Shown here piece by piece: positions 45,397 through 53,944 of a stretch of DNA of 64,000 bases. Each line of letters opens with the position of its first letter. Positions within the stretch are counted from its first letter, which is position 1. A program made the position numbers and the translations under genes. The DNA is from CAINVV01 sp963663675 (GTDB lineage: Bacteria; Bacteroidota; Bacteroidia; Bacteroidales; Prolixibacteraceae). The notes under the pieces were generated by a model, which saw only the letters and a program-made list of their open reading frames with translations, had not been told where the DNA came from and ran no database searches. The stretch lies in contig OY760498.1 in NCBI GenBank assembly GCA_963663675.1, positions 1,302,001 to 1,366,000 on the forward strand, in the 5' to 3' direction.

Positions 45397-46410
45397 ATGA
45401 AAACAGGAAAGACAGCAGTGTTGCTTATCAATATCGGGACGCCTGATTCTACTTCCGTGAAAGATGTAAGAAAATATCTTTCGGAATTTTTAAACGATCC
45501 TCGGGTGATAGACCTGCCATGGCTGCTCAGAATAATACTGGTAAATTTTATCATTGTTCCTTTCCGCGCTCCAAAATCTGCAAAGCTTTACAAATTACTC
45601 TGGACCGACCAGGGTTCTCCGTTGTTGGTTCACAGCAATAGTGTCAGGGAAAAGCTTCAGGAACAATTGGGCAACCGGTTCGATATTTTTGTAGCTATGC
45701 GGTACGCAAATCCAAACATCAAAGATGTATTGAACAGGATAAGAAATTCAGGTTACTCAAAACTACTGGTCGTACCGATGTTCCCCCATTATGCGTCCTC
45801 TAGTACAGGCACTGCTATGGAAGCCGTCATGCGGCAATTGAAAAATTGGAATGTTATACCCGAAGTTAAGTTTGCAGGACAGTTTTATAACCATCCCCGG
45901 TTTATTGATGCTTTTGCCGAAAGGATAAAATTTAATCATCCTGAAAGATATGACCATGTCCTGTTTTCCTATCACGGCTTGCCGGTCAGTCATATGAACC
46001 GTGTTCACCCCGGGATTGATTGCGCCGGATGCAGCTGTGTAAAAAATTTACCATCTCATGGTATGTATTGTTACAAGGCAACTTGTTATGAAACAACCCG
46101 TTTACTGGCCGCAAAACTAGGTTTGCCCGAAGGAAAATTTTCTCAAAGTTTTCAATCGAGGCTTTCCGATAAATGGCTTAAGCCGTATACTGATTTTGTT
46201 CTAAAATCAAAGGCAGAAGAAGGTGCAAAGAATATTTTGATTGTAGCGCCTGCTTTCGTGGCAGATTGCCTTGAGACAACGGTAGAATTGGGCGTAGAGT
46301 ATAAAAAACTCTTTAGGCAGTCAGGCGGTGATAATCTGGACTATGTGGAAAGTCTTAATGATACGCCGGTTTGGATAGAAGCTCTTCAGGAAATAATTGA
46401 AACTGCCTGA
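45397..46410 (+). CDS. hemH: Ferrochelatase
   Basis: 337 aa. The N-terminal 'VLLINIGTPDS' and the metal-binding histidine in 'FSYHGLP' (near 190) are typical, as is 'APAFVADCLET' near 289. It inserts Fe2+ into protoporphyrin IX. Cysteines in 'CAGCSCVK' and 'CYKATC' resemble those found in many bacterial enzymes; whether they hold a cluster is unclear. It follows hemF by 7 nt. Confidence 0.95.
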   Translation: MKTGKTAVLLINIGTPDSTSVKDVRKYLSEFLNDPRVIDLPWLLRIILVNFIIVPFRAPKSAKLYKLLWTDQGSPLLVHSNSVREKLQEQLGNRFDIFVAMRYANPNIKDVLNRIRNSGYSKLLVVPMFPHYASSSTGTAMEAVMRQLKNWNVIPEVKFAGQFYNHPRFIDAFAERIKFNHPERYDHVLFSYHGLPVSHMNRVHPGIDCAGCSCVKNLPSHGMYCYKATCYETTRLLAAKLGLPEGKFSQSFQSRLSDKWLKPYTDFVLKSKAEEGAKNILIVAPAFVADCLETTVELGVEYKKLFRQSGGDNLDYVESLNDTPVWIEALQEIIETA

Positions 46411-46450
46411 TTAAATGTGTTTTATGGGAAAGGATAATATAATTAGATAA

Positions 46451-48007
46451 TTAATGGTGGTTGGATTCCAGGTAAACATCGACGTTGTCAGATTTACTGA
46501 TTGCCTGCTTAGCCTCGCTCAGGTCATTCCCGGTCATGGTAATATGTTTGCTTTTCAGGCCTCTTATTGCCAGGAAAGTCCCGGTACCCTTGGGTGCCCT
46601 GCAGGATTGGATCATTGCATTTTGAACGTCAATGAATTGCAAAACGGGTTCTGGGCCAGTCATCGTCTTTATGGCTGACAATTCCAAATCTACAATATCA
46701 TCACAAACTATAGCGGGTCGGGCATCAGGTTTTACAAATCCCATTTCCACATCTTTAACAGATAGATTTTCAGCATGACGGCAGTAAAATCCATAGGCCG
46801 GTAGCATTCCAAACATTCTGAATTCCGGATATTTTTCAGGGATTTCCGGTATTTCACGATTCACTAAATCTTTCGTTCCCCCACCATCGAACATTAGCCT
46901 GATATTATTCAATGAAATATTCCTGACAGGAAAACCGGGTAAACCGGTTATAGAGCATCCGGTATTACCAACATTTGTTGCCTGAATATTGCTGATTAAA
47001 ACATTGGATAAACTACCCATGCCGGGTTTTTCCGACTTTTCATTGAAAGGGCGCGCCCGGTTGCCTAAACGAATAAAAATGGCAGTACCTACATTGTTCA
47101 TCGTAATATTGGAAACTGATACCTTGTCTAATACGCCACCATCCACTAACTCAAGTGAAATACCCCCTAATTTCGTGTCATAAATGACGCTGTTGCTAAA
47201 TGTTATGTCCTCGAAGCCACCATTTGTTTCTGTTCCCAGTTTAAATCCGTTGCAGTTGGAACTAATGACACAATTGGTCACCACTATATTTTTGCATGGT
47301 ACATTAAGTGTGCTTTTCAGTACGATAGCATCGTCCCCACTAATTATTTCGCAGTTTGAAATCCGCACATTTTTGCACCCATCAATGTCAATTCCGTCAT
47401 TGTTAACAAAATCACGACGACTGTCAACTGTGATTCCGTCAATATTGACGTTCTCGCAAGCCAGGTAATGCTGTACCCACATAGGTGAATTTTTAATGGT
47501 AACGTCTCTCATCAGCACATCTTTGCAGTTGATGAACCTGATCATGTATGGTCGTACTTTATACGGCCCCTTAAAACAGGTGCCGTTACCATCCAGAATG
47601 CCGTCTCCAATTATGCCGGTATGTTCAAGTCCCTCGCCATAAATCAGGCTCTTGTCGGTGTAATTATCCGTATAGGAGCGAATTGCAGAAACAGTAACAG
47701 GATAGTCCTGGAGATCTCCACTGCCAATTAACATAGCTCCAGCATCAAAATACAAAGTCATATTGCTTTTCAGGAAGATGGTGCCTGAGATATATTTCCC
47801 GGCCGGAAAATACACGGTTCCTCCACCAGCCTTCTCACATGCTTCAATGGCCGATTGAATTGGTTTTGTGTTTAAAAATGAGCTGTCTCCTCTGGCGCCG
47901 TAATCCATAATGTTAAAATATCCATGATTTGACGCAGACATGGACTGTAATGAGCAAAGCATGAAGAATGTTGAAACAAGGGCAGAAAATGAAATACGTT
48001 TAAACAT
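46451..48007 (-). CDS. Exported GH28-family (polygalacturonase-like) protein
   Basis: 518 aa with a signal peptide (1-25). The right-handed beta-helix begins with 'FNIMDYGARGD' and 'GGGTVYFPAGKY', as in Bacteroidota GH28 proteins. Catalytic aspartates are kept: D204 in 'VNNDGID' and D225/D226 in 'SGDDAIVL'. The next GH28 motif, GHG, reads CNG (252-254), so the active-site histidine is missing. It probably acts on pectic sugar chains, but with altered or lost hydrolytic chemistry. It converges on hemH. Confidence 0.83.
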   Translation of the reverse strand: MFKRISFSALVSTFFMLCSLQSMSASNHGYFNIMDYGARGDSSFLNTKPIQSAIEACEKAGGGTVYFPAGKYISGTIFLKSNMTLYFDAGAMLIGSGDLQDYPVTVSAIRSYTDNYTDKSLIYGEGLEHTGIIGDGILDGNGTCFKGPYKVRPYMIRFINCKDVLMRDVTIKNSPMWVQHYLACENVNIDGITVDSRRDFVNNDGIDIDGCKNVRISNCEIISGDDAIVLKSTLNVPCKNIVVTNCVISSNCNGFKLGTETNGGFEDITFSNSVIYDTKLGGISLELVDGGVLDKVSVSNITMNNVGTAIFIRLGNRARPFNEKSEKPGMGSLSNVLISNIQATNVGNTGCSITGLPGFPVRNISLNNIRLMFDGGGTKDLVNREIPEIPEKYPEFRMFGMLPAYGFYCRHAENLSVKDVEMGFVKPDARPAIVCDDIVDLELSAIKTMTGPEPVLQFIDVQNAMIQSCRAPKGTGTFLAIRGLKSKHITMTGNDLSEAKQAISKSDNVDVYLESNHH

Positions 48008-48290
48008 AATATTCTCTTTCGGGTACAGTGTTAGTATTTGGGGACATTCAATTGTATAACCATTATATATTCAGACTGGCTGTATAGGGGGCAAAGTACT
48101 GGAATAAACACCGGGGTAACAGCAGAATTACTGCCGGACTATCCCAAAATTAAGTAAAAACCGATCAGATAAAGTAGATAAAGGAGTATTTTATTGATAA
48201 ATAATTTTCAGCTTTAGTCCTGATGAATAACTGTTACAGGATCAACTAATTTAACAAATTCCAATTTAGTTCCGAACGGGATTCATCTGT

Positions 48291-48767
48291 CTCTCCAGGC
48301 TTACCGATTTCTATATGGCAGCAGGAGTCAAAGGATATTTTGCCAACTGCCAGAGCAGTGAAATGTACTTTCTTAGTCCGGATGAGAGGCTGGCAATAAC
48401 CAGGAATGTGGTACAGCGTGTTAATGGCAGGATGCCGGTAGTCGCAACCGGCTCATTTGGTAAATCTCTTGTTGAGAAAGCCGAATTTGCCAGGAAAATT
48501 TACCAGGCCGGCATCGATGCAGTTATCATGATAACGGGCCATTTTGCCGGGAAAAGAGAGAGTGATGAAATTTTGGTCTGGATGTGCAACAATGCCACAA
48601 ACCCCGAAAAGCAATCGGATGTTAAATTTATCCAGTAGCAGATAACAAAAACTGAACTCATTATAGGGAAGAATTAACCGTTGAGTTCGAAATATTTTCT
48701 CCGCAAAAGAGGATTGCCCATTGAACTGATCACCAGGAAATTAAAAAAACCTCTGACTTCAAAATAG
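48291..48767 (+). pseudogene. Decayed dihydrodipicolinate synthase/N-acetylneuraminate lyase family gene
   Basis: An N-terminal piece in one frame ('LTDFYMAAGVKGYF', 'FLSPDERLAITRNVV', 'MPVVATGSF') matches the start of DHDPS/NanA-type aldolases (about 300 aa), beginning around 48291 without a start codon. It stops at 48638. After a second stop in the same frame, the C-terminal signature 'KRGLPIELITRKLKKPL' appears at 48705-48749 and ends at 48767. About 150 central residues, including the Schiff-base lysine region, are gone. In glycan loci such aldolases cleave 2-keto-3-deoxy sugar acids, which would fit the nearby GH28 gene. Confidence 0.75.
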
Positions 48768-48975
48768 CAAAAGGCCCCGGATGATACCTACAGGGTGTTC
48801 CTTGGAAGGTGCGACCGTTTGGGTATTGAACCTGTCAAAGTATAAATTTGCATGCAATGAAGACACATACTCACCAGTTGTCCTATTTCACCAATGCGCC
48901 AAAATTCAGCCGGGTGATGATAATCCCCGGTATCTGAGATTTGGCCCGGTGTTTCTTGTAAGAATTATGTTTTGT
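48768..48975. other. Possible further gene relics after the aldolase pseudogene
   Basis: Short open stretches such as 'DDTYRVFLGRCDRLGIEP' end in stops and look protein-like in composition, but I cannot name a family. Probably decayed coding sequence. Confidence 0.3.
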
Positions 48976-50442
48976 TTAGACTGATTTTACGGAAGGCAAC
49001 GTGTATGCTGAATTACGCGGATCAGCAAGCAACTCGTTGGCTTCAACCGAATGATCACCAATGAATTGTTCAGCCTTCCCGTCAAATTTCAGCCATGGTC
49101 CGACAACATATTCTGCTTTGTTTTCCGGTACACCCATGCCATCTCTGGCTATGGCATGAATTTTCATAAATTCCTCGTAAGCAAGTGCATTATCGCCAAA
49201 CCTTCCCGCTTTTTCATTGAATGGTACTTTTGTCCCCAACCTGTAAGATGTGTTCATCAGGTGACCAAGAGCGCAGCTGTAATGGGCATCATACATGTTA
49301 CCATTTGCCATTTTGGGATTGTTGGCCCGACATGCTGTAACAAAACTTAGCCAGTTGCCGCCGGGCGTTTGCCGGACATCTTTGACAGTTACATTACGAG
49401 GCTGACTACCATTGTGAGATTCATATTTTCCTTCAAGAAGTTTTCCGCCGTCTTCAAAATAAAACCGGTTTGTGACTTCAGTCTTGTATCCGGTATAATT
49501 TACGTTACGCACATTGAAAAAAACGTATTGTCCATTTGCAAATTCAGCGAGTGCAAACATGGTATTGGGTGTCTCGCCCTGATCCTCCCATACGAACCTA
49601 CCTCCAATTGCCATAACACGAACCGGGTGAGTATTCTCTACCTCCGCGTCAAGTCCCCAGTATGCAACGTCAAGCTGATGAGTTCCCTGGTTATTTAATT
49701 CCCCATTCCCAACTTTCCAGTTCCAATGCCAGTTGTAATGAACCAGGTTTTTGTTGTAGCTATTAATTACTGCAGGCCCTTTCCATATATTCCAGTCCAG
49801 ATTAGCAGGGGGATTTGAATCAGGTTGAAAGCCAATTCCTTCACGCGGTTTGCAGGCAAGACCGTGCGAAACCAACATTTTGCCATATTTACCGGACCGA
49901 ATATCGGAAATCTGTCTGGCCCATCCGGGCTCGCTGCGTCGCTGTGTTCCGTGCTGTACAACTATTCCGTACTTTTCAGTAGCTGCCAGCGCAATACGAC
50001 CTTCATGGATGTCGTGGCTTGCAGGTTTCTCTACATAACAATGTTTTTTTGACTGGGCAGCCCAAATAACCATTTGAGAATGCCAGCTATTGGGTGTTGC
50101 CACACTAATTGCATCAATATTCTTGTCATCAAGCACTCGGCGAACATCAGCCACACCTTTCACATTGGAGCTAAGTCCACCTTTCCCGCGCAACTCATTT
50201 ACGCGTGTTTCAAGTACCTGGCTGTCAGGATCTACAAGATAAACTATCTCGAGGTTATCAAGTCCTCCAAAACCACCAATATGAGATTTACCCCGACCAT
50301 TTAGGCCACAAACTGCCATCCGGAAACGGTCATTGGCTCCAAGAATCGAAGCATATGATTTAGCACTTAATCCCATTGCTCCTATAGTAATGCCCGCTGT
50401 TCCTAAAATACTTTGCTTGATGAAATCTCTTCTTTGTGTCAT
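48976..50442 (-). CDS. Tat-exported Gfo/Idh/MocA family oxidoreductase
   Basis: 488 aa with a twin-arginine signal 'MTQRRDFIKQS'. The Rossmann domain shows 'MAVCGLNGRGKSHI' near 42-55 and 'YLVDPD', and the family lysine is in 'YVEKPAS' near 137. These enzymes oxidise or epimerise sugars with tightly bound NAD(P), and exported forms are common in Bacteroidota glycan loci; some relatives act as redox glycosidases. It neighbours the GH28 gene and the aldolase relic. Confidence 0.9.
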   Translation of the reverse strand: MTQRRDFIKQSILGTAGITIGAMGLSAKSYASILGANDRFRMAVCGLNGRGKSHIGGFGGLDNLEIVYLVDPDSQVLETRVNELRGKGGLSSNVKGVADVRRVLDDKNIDAISVATPNSWHSQMVIWAAQSKKHCYVEKPASHDIHEGRIALAATEKYGIVVQHGTQRRSEPGWARQISDIRSGKYGKMLVSHGLACKPREGIGFQPDSNPPANLDWNIWKGPAVINSYNKNLVHYNWHWNWKVGNGELNNQGTHQLDVAYWGLDAEVENTHPVRVMAIGGRFVWEDQGETPNTMFALAEFANGQYVFFNVRNVNYTGYKTEVTNRFYFEDGGKLLEGKYESHNGSQPRNVTVKDVRQTPGGNWLSFVTACRANNPKMANGNMYDAHYSCALGHLMNTSYRLGTKVPFNEKAGRFGDNALAYEEFMKIHAIARDGMGVPENKAEYVVGPWLKFDGKAEQFIGDHSVEANELLADPRNSAYTLPSVKSV

Positions 50443-50743
50443 GTCATGGATTTATTAGGGTCAGTCAATAAATTAAAATACCTCTTGCAGAGATGGAATA
50501 CATTTCTGTTTTGTCGATGACTAAAATAGTTAAAAATGAAGGGAAAAACTAATATACTTTAGTTTTTCAAAAGGAATAAAATGATTGGAATGTATTTCGC
50601 TGTTTCTAACGAATTATTCTAATTTTTGAGGGTATCGCTTGTTCGTAGATTATGGAAAAAGTGTTACTTTCGCCATTGTATTCAAGGAAACTGGTTGTAA
50701 TTTATTCAAACCAGGTTTAAGGATAAAAGGAATATTGTTCAAT
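50443..50743. other. Intergenic region upstream of tRNA-Pro
   Basis: About 300 nt without a gene. TTACTTTC near 50665 resembles a -7 element and could start the tRNA transcript. Confidence 0.3.
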
Positions 50744-50817
50744 CGGGGTGTAGCGCAGCTTGGTAGCGCGCGTCGTTCGGGACGACGAGGCCGCAGGTTC
50801 AAATCCTGTCACCCCGA
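50744..50817 (+). tRNA. tRNA-Pro (anticodon CGG)
   Basis: A 74-nt cloverleaf. Acceptor stem CGGGGTG pairs with CACCCCG, discriminator A; the D arm is GCGC...GCGC; the anticodon stem CGTCG/CGACG encloses TTCGGGA, giving anticodon CGG; the T arm is GCAGG TTCAAAT CCTGT with the conserved TTC. CCA is not encoded. A terminator follows at 50835. Confidence 0.97.
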
Positions 50818-50834
50818 CATAAATAAATAAAAAT

Positions 50835-50867
50835 CCGCTGTAAATCAAATGTTTATAGCGGTTTTTT
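50835..50867 (+). terminator. Intrinsic terminator of tRNA-Pro
   Basis: A 10-bp stem (CCGCTGTAAA with TTTATAGCGG, one G-U pair) with a 7-nt loop, followed by six Ts. Confidence 0.9.
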
Positions 50868-50973
50868 ATTTTTGAAAAAGCGGAAAAAATATTTTTCTGC
50901 CTTTATTATTGGGAATGTATTTTTTTCCGGGATGTTGGTATATCAATTCATGGTAATACTGGCTGATTATTAA

Positions 50974-51150
50974 TTACTTATTAAAATCCAAAACTTGCAT
51001 TTGCCACTCCACGATAAATGTCTGAACAACTGAATAGGGTGGAATTCTTTCTTTATTGGTTATTGAAAATGTTCCGGCTTCCTGAGCCAATTTATTACCT
51101 CCTTTTGTTGGACGATCTATTATGCCTTCCTGCACTACTAACTTTCTCAT
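50974..51150 (-). CDS. Small protein of unknown function, paralogue 2
   Basis: 58 aa from the ATG at 51150; the frame is open 28 codons further upstream, but only this start aligns with the paralogue at 51361-51591. Shared features: 'MR.L' start, 'G.ID..(T/S)KG', 'KL..E' and a C-terminal core 'FIVEWQM'. The stretch just before the ATG (ATTATCATGAGA) is identical in both. Each gene has its own TAnnTTTG element within the conserved block AGGTATTAGYTTTG. No signal peptide or cysteine is present. Function unknown; peptide precursor, toxin-antitoxin or signalling roles are all open. Confidence 0.6.
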   Translation of the reverse strand: MRKLVVQEGIIDRPTKGGNKLAQEAGTFSITNKERIPPYSVVQTFIVEWQMQVLDFNK

Positions 51151-51198
51151 GATAATTTGTTTTACTGAATTAAACAGAAACATGCAATTGCATCCTGA

Positions 51199-51206
51199 CA
51201 AAGCTA
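51199..51206 (-). promoter_or_regulatory. Promoter element of small paralogue 2
   Basis: TAGCTTTG on the minus strand matches TAnnTTTG, inside AGGTATTAGCTTTG, which recurs upstream of paralogue 1. The start codon is about 50 nt downstream. Confidence 0.55.
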
Positions 51207-51360
51207 ATACCTGAGGACTGATTATAAATGCCAATATTGGTTAAGAAATAGTCGAAGAAAGTTAATATTCATAAATTAATGAAATGTCAGGAGAAAATGT
51301 TCACATCAGCGAAAATGAATATTTGGGTATTAGCCAGGCTGATCTTCAATTCTATTAGGA

Positions 51361-51591
51361 TCAATGCAGATAAATCCCGGTTTCAATCTCTCTGGGGGAT
51401 TTTTTGTTGGATTCAACAGCTTCATTTGAATGCATTTGCCATTCAACAATAAATGCCTGGTCTGATGGCCCAACATTGAATTCATCTGAGCTCTTTGCAA
51501 TAGAAGATTCTTCTTCCCGGACAAGTTTACTGTTCACTCCCTTTGAATGTGTATCAATACTGCCTTTTTGGTTGGAATTTAGGTGTCTCAT
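51361..51591 (-). CDS. Small protein of unknown function, paralogue 1
   Basis: 76 aa, starting 'MRHLNSNQKGSIDTHSKG' and containing 'QAFIVEWQM' near residue 53, as in paralogue 2, then a longer charged tail ('SNKKSPREIETG'). The conservation of start context, promoter block and protein core with a neighbour 210 nt downstream points to a real tandem duplication. It follows the GxGYxYP lipoprotein gene on the same strand after 141 nt but has its own promoter element. Confidence 0.62.
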   Translation of the reverse strand: MRHLNSNQKGSIDTHSKGVNSKLVREEESSIAKSSDEFNVGPSDQAFIVEWQMHSNEAVESNKKSPREIETGIYLH

Positions 51592-51633
51592 GATAATGAT
51601 TGAAGTTACATTATTTCTGATTTTTGATCATGT

Positions 51634-51641
51634 CAAAACTA
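51634..51641 (-). promoter_or_regulatory. Promoter element of small paralogue 1
   Basis: TAGTTTTG on the minus strand matches TAnnTTTG, inside AGGTATTAGTTTTG. The start codon is about 43 nt downstream. No good TTTG partner at -33 is visible. Confidence 0.55.
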
Positions 51642-51731
51642 ATACCTAAAGTAGTAAAAAATTTGTTAAAAAGGTTAAATTGTAATTATTAATTGTTAAT
51701 ATATGTGAGTTTCGGAGGTTCTGTCTAAAAA

Positions 51732-53807
51732 TCACAATTGCCGGTTAATTTGATCAGCCACAGAAACAAGTTTTTTCAGTAATTTCTGTCCATCGGCAAA
51801 CGATGGATTATGTTGGCGCCATCCTTCCCAAAGTTGTTGTAACTCAACAATCACATCAGCTTCGGTTACTTTTGCATACTCTTTCATGAAATCCTTCACC
51901 GCTGTTGGTTTATGGTTCACATAGATTCCCTTCGATTCCAATGACAGTTTTACCAGCGTCATGCTTTGCCAAATGGTGTTGAATGCCAGGATGTCTGCAG
52001 GGACTACTCTTTCAAGCCCTACCGGCGTTTTTTTGATGCTGTCGCTAAATTGCTCCGCACTTCCGTTGCTTATTCTTTCAAGATTTTTCAGTTCTTTCAG
52101 GAAAGCCGGCCATTTCTGCCGTGCCTCTTTTGCTAAGATTTTTCTCAGTCCCTCTTTTTCAGGATAAAGAACCGAAGTTATTTTTCCCTCTTTAAATGCT
52201 TTGTCGGCTAAAAGCATCAATTCATCCAGGTGGACAATTTCCATCTCGCCGGGTGAAAAGCTATCCAATGCCTCTTTTATTTTACCCATTGGTATTGAAT
52301 GATTTACAAGGTTGAAAATGAACAATGGCCTATTGGGACAGGCACTGATGAAATCTTTCACAACCTTTGAAACATCATCTCCGACATGTATTCCCTCTCC
52401 AATGAAAATATAGGGCTTTCCGGTTCCTATATAGCTTTCCTCAAAAGCAGACTCACCCATACCCCTGACAAATCCGACTGCGTCCGGCATTGTTTGTTTC
52501 AATTTGTCGTAAAACCCGGGTATCTGCACCTCCTGCCACCAGTCGCGATCGTTCCAGTTGGTCATGTGAACAGTGGTAAGCCCACATTTTTTCATGTAAT
52601 CATTACTGAGTTCCAGAAATTTTTCAGGATGCGGATGACGGTACGGGTATGTGTATGTTGCTCCGGAAGGGCCTGAAACAAAATAATCAGTCGGTTTAAG
52701 GTTTTCCATGTAATATTGGATGGTACCTGGCATCAGGTCATAGGCTAGTGGCAGGAAACCCCAGTTGTATTTAAAATTGCCATGGGTGGGATCTGACCAG
52801 TCCCTGTTGACATGATTCTGCATGAACCAGGCGGCATCGCCGTCGGTTGCCATCAGTGCCATGTAAACTTTGTTTTCAACTTTAAGATCATTGGGATTGA
52901 TAACCCTTTGCCTGAAAACTTTATTCCTGTCGACAGGGATGCTTGAATGGACTGAGAGATTTGCCGTATTGAGGCTGCACATCCCATAATGTCCGTAATC
53001 AGACGCCAGTCCAATGGCTTCATGTTCCTTGTCCCGACTGCAATGCCAGCCGAAAAGGATGGCTCCTTCCGGGACTTTCCCGTAAATTTCCTGCAAAAGT
53101 GAGTAATCAGCCTTGTCTCTTTCGGAGGAGGAGATATCGAATGAAAAGACTTTGTGAGCAATCACATAATCCCGATTTTTATAAGTAGATGTTGGCCATT
53201 GACCATCGTGAACACACAATGCTGCCAACATGGTTTTGCTACATGCGGGTAAAAACTCTTTGGCTGCATTGCGATAAATATCTATCATGTTTTCGCCCTG
53301 GTCCTTCAACTCCCGTTTTTTCTTCAATCCGAATGTTCTCACCAAATCTTCCTGTGCCGGAGTGACCGGCAGGAGATTCTCGAGGGAGCCTATAGTTGTT
53401 GCAATATTCAGCAGGTGAGGGGATTCAGGTGGGTAAACGATATAACCGTCAATATCGGCGGAGAACAGTTTTAAAAGTTCTTCGACCCCTGAAATTTTTT
53501 GATAGCCAATTCCAAAACTTTTCCTGTAATATTCCAGCCAAAACTGGTCATTTTCATTTCCATTGTAATATATTCTTGTATTCTTCCGGTTGACCAATCC
53601 CTGGAAACAAGAGAGCATATTTTTATCTGCCCATCCCATTTCACCTTTTACGTCAAGAACGAAGAGCTTTTCAGGAACAGACCCTCCCGGCATTTTTCGG
53701 TCCTGAACAACTTCTTTTGGCTGGATGCCGCCACATCCGGTAAACAGGAAACCCGCAAAAAATACTGCAAGGAGTATTTTATGTCTTTTTAAGGGCAATT
53801 TTCTCAT
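51732..53807 (-). CDS. GxGYxYP family lipoprotein (putative glycoside hydrolase)
   Basis: 691 aa from the ATG at 53807, chosen because it starts the lipoprotein signal (lipobox 'LFTGC', C25); the frame extends 23 codons upstream. The family-naming motif reads GATYTYP: the third position glycine is threonine. Other family segments such as 'MATDGDAAWFMQNH' and 'FVRGMGESAFEE' are present. The family is proposed to contain sugar-cleaving enzymes, found in Bacteroidota glycan loci; activity is not proven here. It is divergent from the Reg_prop/LytS kinase at 53945, which may control it. Confidence 0.82.
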   Translation of the reverse strand: MRKLPLKRHKILLAVFFAGFLFTGCGGIQPKEVVQDRKMPGGSVPEKLFVLDVKGEMGWADKNMLSCFQGLVNRKNTRIYYNGNENDQFWLEYYRKSFGIGYQKISGVEELLKLFSADIDGYIVYPPESPHLLNIATTIGSLENLLPVTPAQEDLVRTFGLKKKRELKDQGENMIDIYRNAAKEFLPACSKTMLAALCVHDGQWPTSTYKNRDYVIAHKVFSFDISSSERDKADYSLLQEIYGKVPEGAILFGWHCSRDKEHEAIGLASDYGHYGMCSLNTANLSVHSSIPVDRNKVFRQRVINPNDLKVENKVYMALMATDGDAAWFMQNHVNRDWSDPTHGNFKYNWGFLPLAYDLMPGTIQYYMENLKPTDYFVSGPSGATYTYPYRHPHPEKFLELSNDYMKKCGLTTVHMTNWNDRDWWQEVQIPGFYDKLKQTMPDAVGFVRGMGESAFEESYIGTGKPYIFIGEGIHVGDDVSKVVKDFISACPNRPLFIFNLVNHSIPMGKIKEALDSFSPGEMEIVHLDELMLLADKAFKEGKITSVLYPEKEGLRKILAKEARQKWPAFLKELKNLERISNGSAEQFSDSIKKTPVGLERVVPADILAFNTIWQSMTLVKLSLESKGIYVNHKPTAVKDFMKEYAKVTEADVIVELQQLWEGWRQHNPSFADGQKLLKKLVSVADQINRQL

Positions 53808-53944
53808 AGTTAGTAATTTAGTTCTAATAAAAGTAGAAAATTTTACGTTGCCTGAAGCAATCAGATGAAATTGCAATTATTTAAAGTCTATATTTTTCTT
53901 ATATCTTTATAATTGATAATCATTCTAATAATCAATTTTTAAAA

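Noticed and set aside
48781..48984. 67-codon open frame after the aldolase pseudogene
   Set aside because: No family match; it overlaps the 3' end of the oxidoreductase gene and lies in decayed sequence, so I list it only as a possible relic.
50639..50830. 63-codon open frame overlapping tRNA-Pro
   Set aside because: Its second half is the tRNA itself, which has a perfect cloverleaf.
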